A stretch of 64,000 nucleotides of DNA from Aplectana chamaeleonis (lineage: Eukaryota > Nematoda > Chromadorea > Rhabditida > Cosmocercidae), in assembly GCA_029168955.1 (NCBI GenBank), contig JAPDOI010000964.1:181829-245828 (forward strand). Direction: 5' to 3'. Position 1 is the first letter of the stretch, and each line of letters opens with the position of its first letter. The notes under the pieces are model-generated. The model saw only the letters and a program-made list of their open reading frames with translations, made no database searches and was not told the DNA's origin. Shown here piece by piece: positions 62,057-64,000 of the stretch. The position numbers and the translations under genes are program-made.

Positions 62057-62209
62057 GTTGTTGTTATTGATATTTTGTAAAAAATAAAATTTATTTTTAT
62101 ATAACGATTTATTTTATGTTATAATGCTCACTGTATTATCCAGCTTTCTATTGATATATAACTTGCTTCATCGTAACCTTTATAAAAAGTATTATTTTAG
62201 TTTCAGAAT

Positions 62210-63305
62210 ATGTCAACTTTTGTGCCGGAAAAAACGCCATTTTGCGGGAAGCTCCTCCTTTTCCTTTTTCCATCTCAAGAAGAAAGCCACTGACGCGCAC
62301 CAAATGCTTGCCTGCTTACGGGGATGCTGCTCCATCCATAAGAACTCTGCCAAGAATGGTTTCAGCGTTTCCAAAATCGGGTGATTTTTGACGTTAAGGA
62401 CAAAAGGATCGACCAGGACAGCCAAAAAGTTCGGAAGACGAAGAACTTCCAGGCTTTGTTGGATCAAGATTCGGCTCAAAACGCAAGAACAGCTCGCGGC
62501 ATTCTCTCGGCGTCACCCAAAAAGCAATTCCCTCCTATTCGATTGAAGGCAATGGGGAAAGATTCAAAAAGTGAAGGAAAATGGATCCCCTATGAGCTCT
62601 CAGAACGCAAACAAAGAGCAGAGAAAAACAACTTCACAAATCTTGTTGGACCGATTCCAAAGAAAGTCTTTTTACTACCGCATCATAACTGGCGATGAAA
62701 AGTGGGTTGTACTAACGACAATCCGGAAGCGAAGAAAATCGTGGGTTAATGTCACTGGTGAAACAACAACTTCTGACCGCAAAACCAAACATCCACGGGA
62801 AGAAAGGGTCTTACTGGTGCATATGGTGGGATCAACGCGGTATACTGTACTATGAACTTCATTCAACCTGGCGTAAACAGTTACTGCGAATCGCTATCAA
62901 CATCAACTAGCGCAATTGCGGCATGAAATCGAAGCGCAAAGAGACTGCAGAATGGGCGAGTCGACACGAAAAAGTCATATTGCTTCATGATAACGCTTCG
63001 ACCTCATGTTGCTCGGAACGGTAAAAGGATACGCCGCCTAAAAGAGTCTCAAATGGGAAGTCTTACCGCACCCGCCGTACTCTCCAGACATCGCTGCCCC
63101 GTCGGATTATCTGCACCTCTTTCCGGTCAATGGCGCATGATCTAGCGGAGCAGCGCTTTCAAGATCGTCAAGATGTGTCAAAAAATGGCTCGATGAATGG
63201 GTGGAAGGCCAAACCAGAAAATTTTATTATGATGGAATCCATAAGTTATCCCAAACTCAGCCTGGGAAATGGTTGTTATTAATGACGGAAATTATTTTGG
63301 AATAA
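62210..63305 (+). pseudogene. Mariner transposase pseudogene (DD34D type)
   Basis: The start ATG at 62,210 opens MSTFVPEK, as in related mariners. The reading then moves between frames: LKKKATDAHQML in another frame, EWFQRF back in the first, FDVKDKR, ALLDQDS, LKAMGK and EGKWIPYEL to about 62,620, then LLDRF, KRKSF and ITGDEKW in the third. The three catalytic Asp codons are present: GAT at 62,694 (TGDEKW), GAT at 62,989 (LLHDNA) and GAT at 63,105 (PSDY). The last two are 116 bp apart, although 34 intervening residues would need 105 bp, so there are extra bases; the motif itself reads SPDIAAPSDYLHLF with two extra residues. In-frame stops include TAG in the ININ-stop segment after the YYEL block. 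The C-terminus WLDEWV, FYYDGIHKL and, shifted, EMVVINDGNYF is followed by TAA at 63,303-63,305, overlapping AATAAA at 63,301. About 345 residues would be the usual size. Non-functional. Confidence 0.92.
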
Positions 63306-63353
63306 AAAATTTTGTTTAAGTATGTCCAGTTTTCAATAGTGTAAAAAGCGTAA

Positions 63354-63383
63354 AAAAACGCGGAAATTAACTTCTAGACCTAA
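63354..63383 (-). repeat. Mariner right terminal inverted repeat
   Basis: Ends CTTCTAGACCTAA and is followed by TA (63,384-63,385). It is the inverted partner of 62,027-62,056, with one difference. Confidence 0.95.
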
Positions 63384-63564
63384 TAGTATTGATGCTGTAG
63401 TTAAGGGCAGGGTTCGCGATAAAAACGGTTTTTGAGCTTTCTTAATGAGAGTGTAGATTTGGTCATCACCAAAGTAAAAATAAGTGAAAAAAAAACCGGA
63501 AATTTGTGGTAGAAAACGCTCAACAAAAGAGTGTGACGGGCTGATTTACCGGGTGTCGGCTTGG

Positions 63565-63848
63565 CCCCTAATTAACGAGATTTTCATTATTGCATGCTTA
63601 TTGTGGGATTTGGCAGGATTTGGCTTTGATCTCTTCCCGCGCGGATGCCCCACAATGAGATCACATGAGAATCATATTCATACCGTCACCAGAGGTATGA
63701 GCTGTACGCCATTCGATGCGCTGCAAGAAATTACATATGTGTGCAACTTTTCATCCCAACTGGTCCCCGCTTTCTAAAGTTATGACCTCTCAAAGTACGC
63801 AAAAACGTTAACTAATTAACTGCCCCCTAATTAACGAGATTTTCATTA
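63565..63848 (+). repeat. Pair of 25-bp perfect direct repeats
   Basis: A 25-bp sequence starting CCCCTAATTAACGAGA and ending TTTTCATTA occurs at 63,565-63,589 and again at 63,824-63,848, an offset of 259 bp. An exact 25-bp match at this distance is not expected by chance. It suggests a local tandem duplication that has since decayed between the ends, or the ends of an inserted segment. Confidence 0.85.
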
Positions 63849-63854
63849 ATGAAG

Positions 63855-63900
63855 CAAAATAAATGTTGATTGATTTTTTAGAAATCAAAATAAATGTTGA
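63855..63900 (+). repeat. Pair of 15-bp direct repeats
   Basis: CAAAATAAATGTTGA is present at 63,855-63,869 and at 63,886-63,900, 31 bp apart. It lies just right of the second copy of the 25-bp repeat. The sequence is A/T rich, so chance is a weaker but real alternative. Confidence 0.7.
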
Positions 63901-64000
63901 CGAATCAGCCATCTATAGAAATCTCGATAATTGAAGGCGAACGGACAAAGCAATAACTTGTTCCTGAGCGCTTTTTCTACAACTTTCCACTTATTTTCAC

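Larger units (their letters stand above)
62027..63383 (+). mobile_element. Mariner-family transposon, structurally complete but inactive (1,357 bp)
   Basis: The element has 30-bp terminal inverted repeats beginning TTAGGTCTAGAAG (left 62,027-62,056; right 63,354-63,383). They differ at a single base (A in the left, G in the right, position 23). TA dinucleotides at 62,025-62,026 and 63,384-63,385 form the target-site duplication expected of the superfamily. The length is typical of mariner (about 1.3 kb). Inside is a decayed transposase in the plus orientation with mariner signatures including LKAMGK, EGKWIPYEL, ITGDEKW, a CIWWDQRG block, VILLHDNA and PYSPD. The subfamily resembles the cecropia/Hsmar1 group, which also has members in hookworms; that placement is from memory of the motifs. 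Well-kept ends with a dead gene mean it could only move, if at all, using a transposase supplied in trans. Confidence 0.95.
63386..64000. other. Unassigned AT-rich flank right of mariner
   Basis: No gene, RNA or element is recognised. An open frame at 63,484-63,777 plus (97 codons) has no domain I know and is not called as a gene. The stretch contains a 25-bp and a 15-bp pair of direct repeats, listed separately, and several A runs. It may be part of an older repeat into which mariner inserted. Confidence 0.6.

Noticed and set aside
63484..63777. 97-codon plus-strand ORF as a gene
   Set aside because: No recognisable domain, it contains one copy of a local direct repeat, and there is no supporting context.

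Overview
The window is eukaryotic and falls into two unlike parts. Positions 1 to about 59,442 are one uninterrupted, same-orientation tandem array of a GC-rich 84-bp satellite, roughly 700 copies. Positions 59,443-64,000 are ordinary AT-richer DNA holding two dead Tc1/mariner-superfamily transposons and a long (TA)n microsatellite. No intact host gene, rRNA or tRNA is recognised. Two mariner/Tc1 relics, AT-rich single-copy sequence and a satellite that has kept many CpGs (no sign of methylation decay) suggest an invertebrate. A nematode, perhaps a hookworm-like strongylid, is my best guess from the style of the transposons, but this is inference only.

The satellite unit is a dimer of two 42-bp halves. 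Half A carries the landmarks CCCAACTGGGAGTCCACAG and GAACTGTGGAC. Half B carries CCCAAGTGGGAGTGCACAG and CGGTAAAAGTGGGC. The halves match at 35 of 42 positions. Both 42 and 84 are multiples of three, and the unit is stop-free in five of six frames. This produces enormous spurious ORFs on both strands, up to 3,649 codons on the minus strand. I do not call these genes.

The array is zoned. Domain I (1 to ~24.3 kb) is rich in CAAGTTGGAG and CCAGTAAAAG variants. Domain II (~24.3-34 kb) is rich in short deletions, such as ACCCGCGGGAG and ACCCGTTGGAG in place of ACCCAAGTGGGAG. Domain III (~34-59.4 kb) is mostly CAAGTGGGAG / CGGTAAAAG and holds clear higher-order repeats: a 252-bp trimer in three copies (47,470-48,225), a ~1.5-kb block in two copies (55,497-57,050 and 57,051-58,559), and a recurring cassette with a truncated half-unit.

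Right of the array, a minus-strand Tc1-like transposase relic (59,443-60,112) is cut off abruptly by the satellite at its C-terminal side. It has lost its first catalytic Asp (now Val) and contains a stop and a frameshift. It runs at its other side into (TA)n (60,116-60,309). After about 1.7 kb of unassigned sequence comes a complete mariner element (62,027-63,383): 30-bp terminal inverted repeats matching at 29 of 30 bases, a TA target duplication, and a transposase broken by several frameshifts and stops. The last 600 bp are unassigned AT-rich DNA with two sets of short direct repeats.
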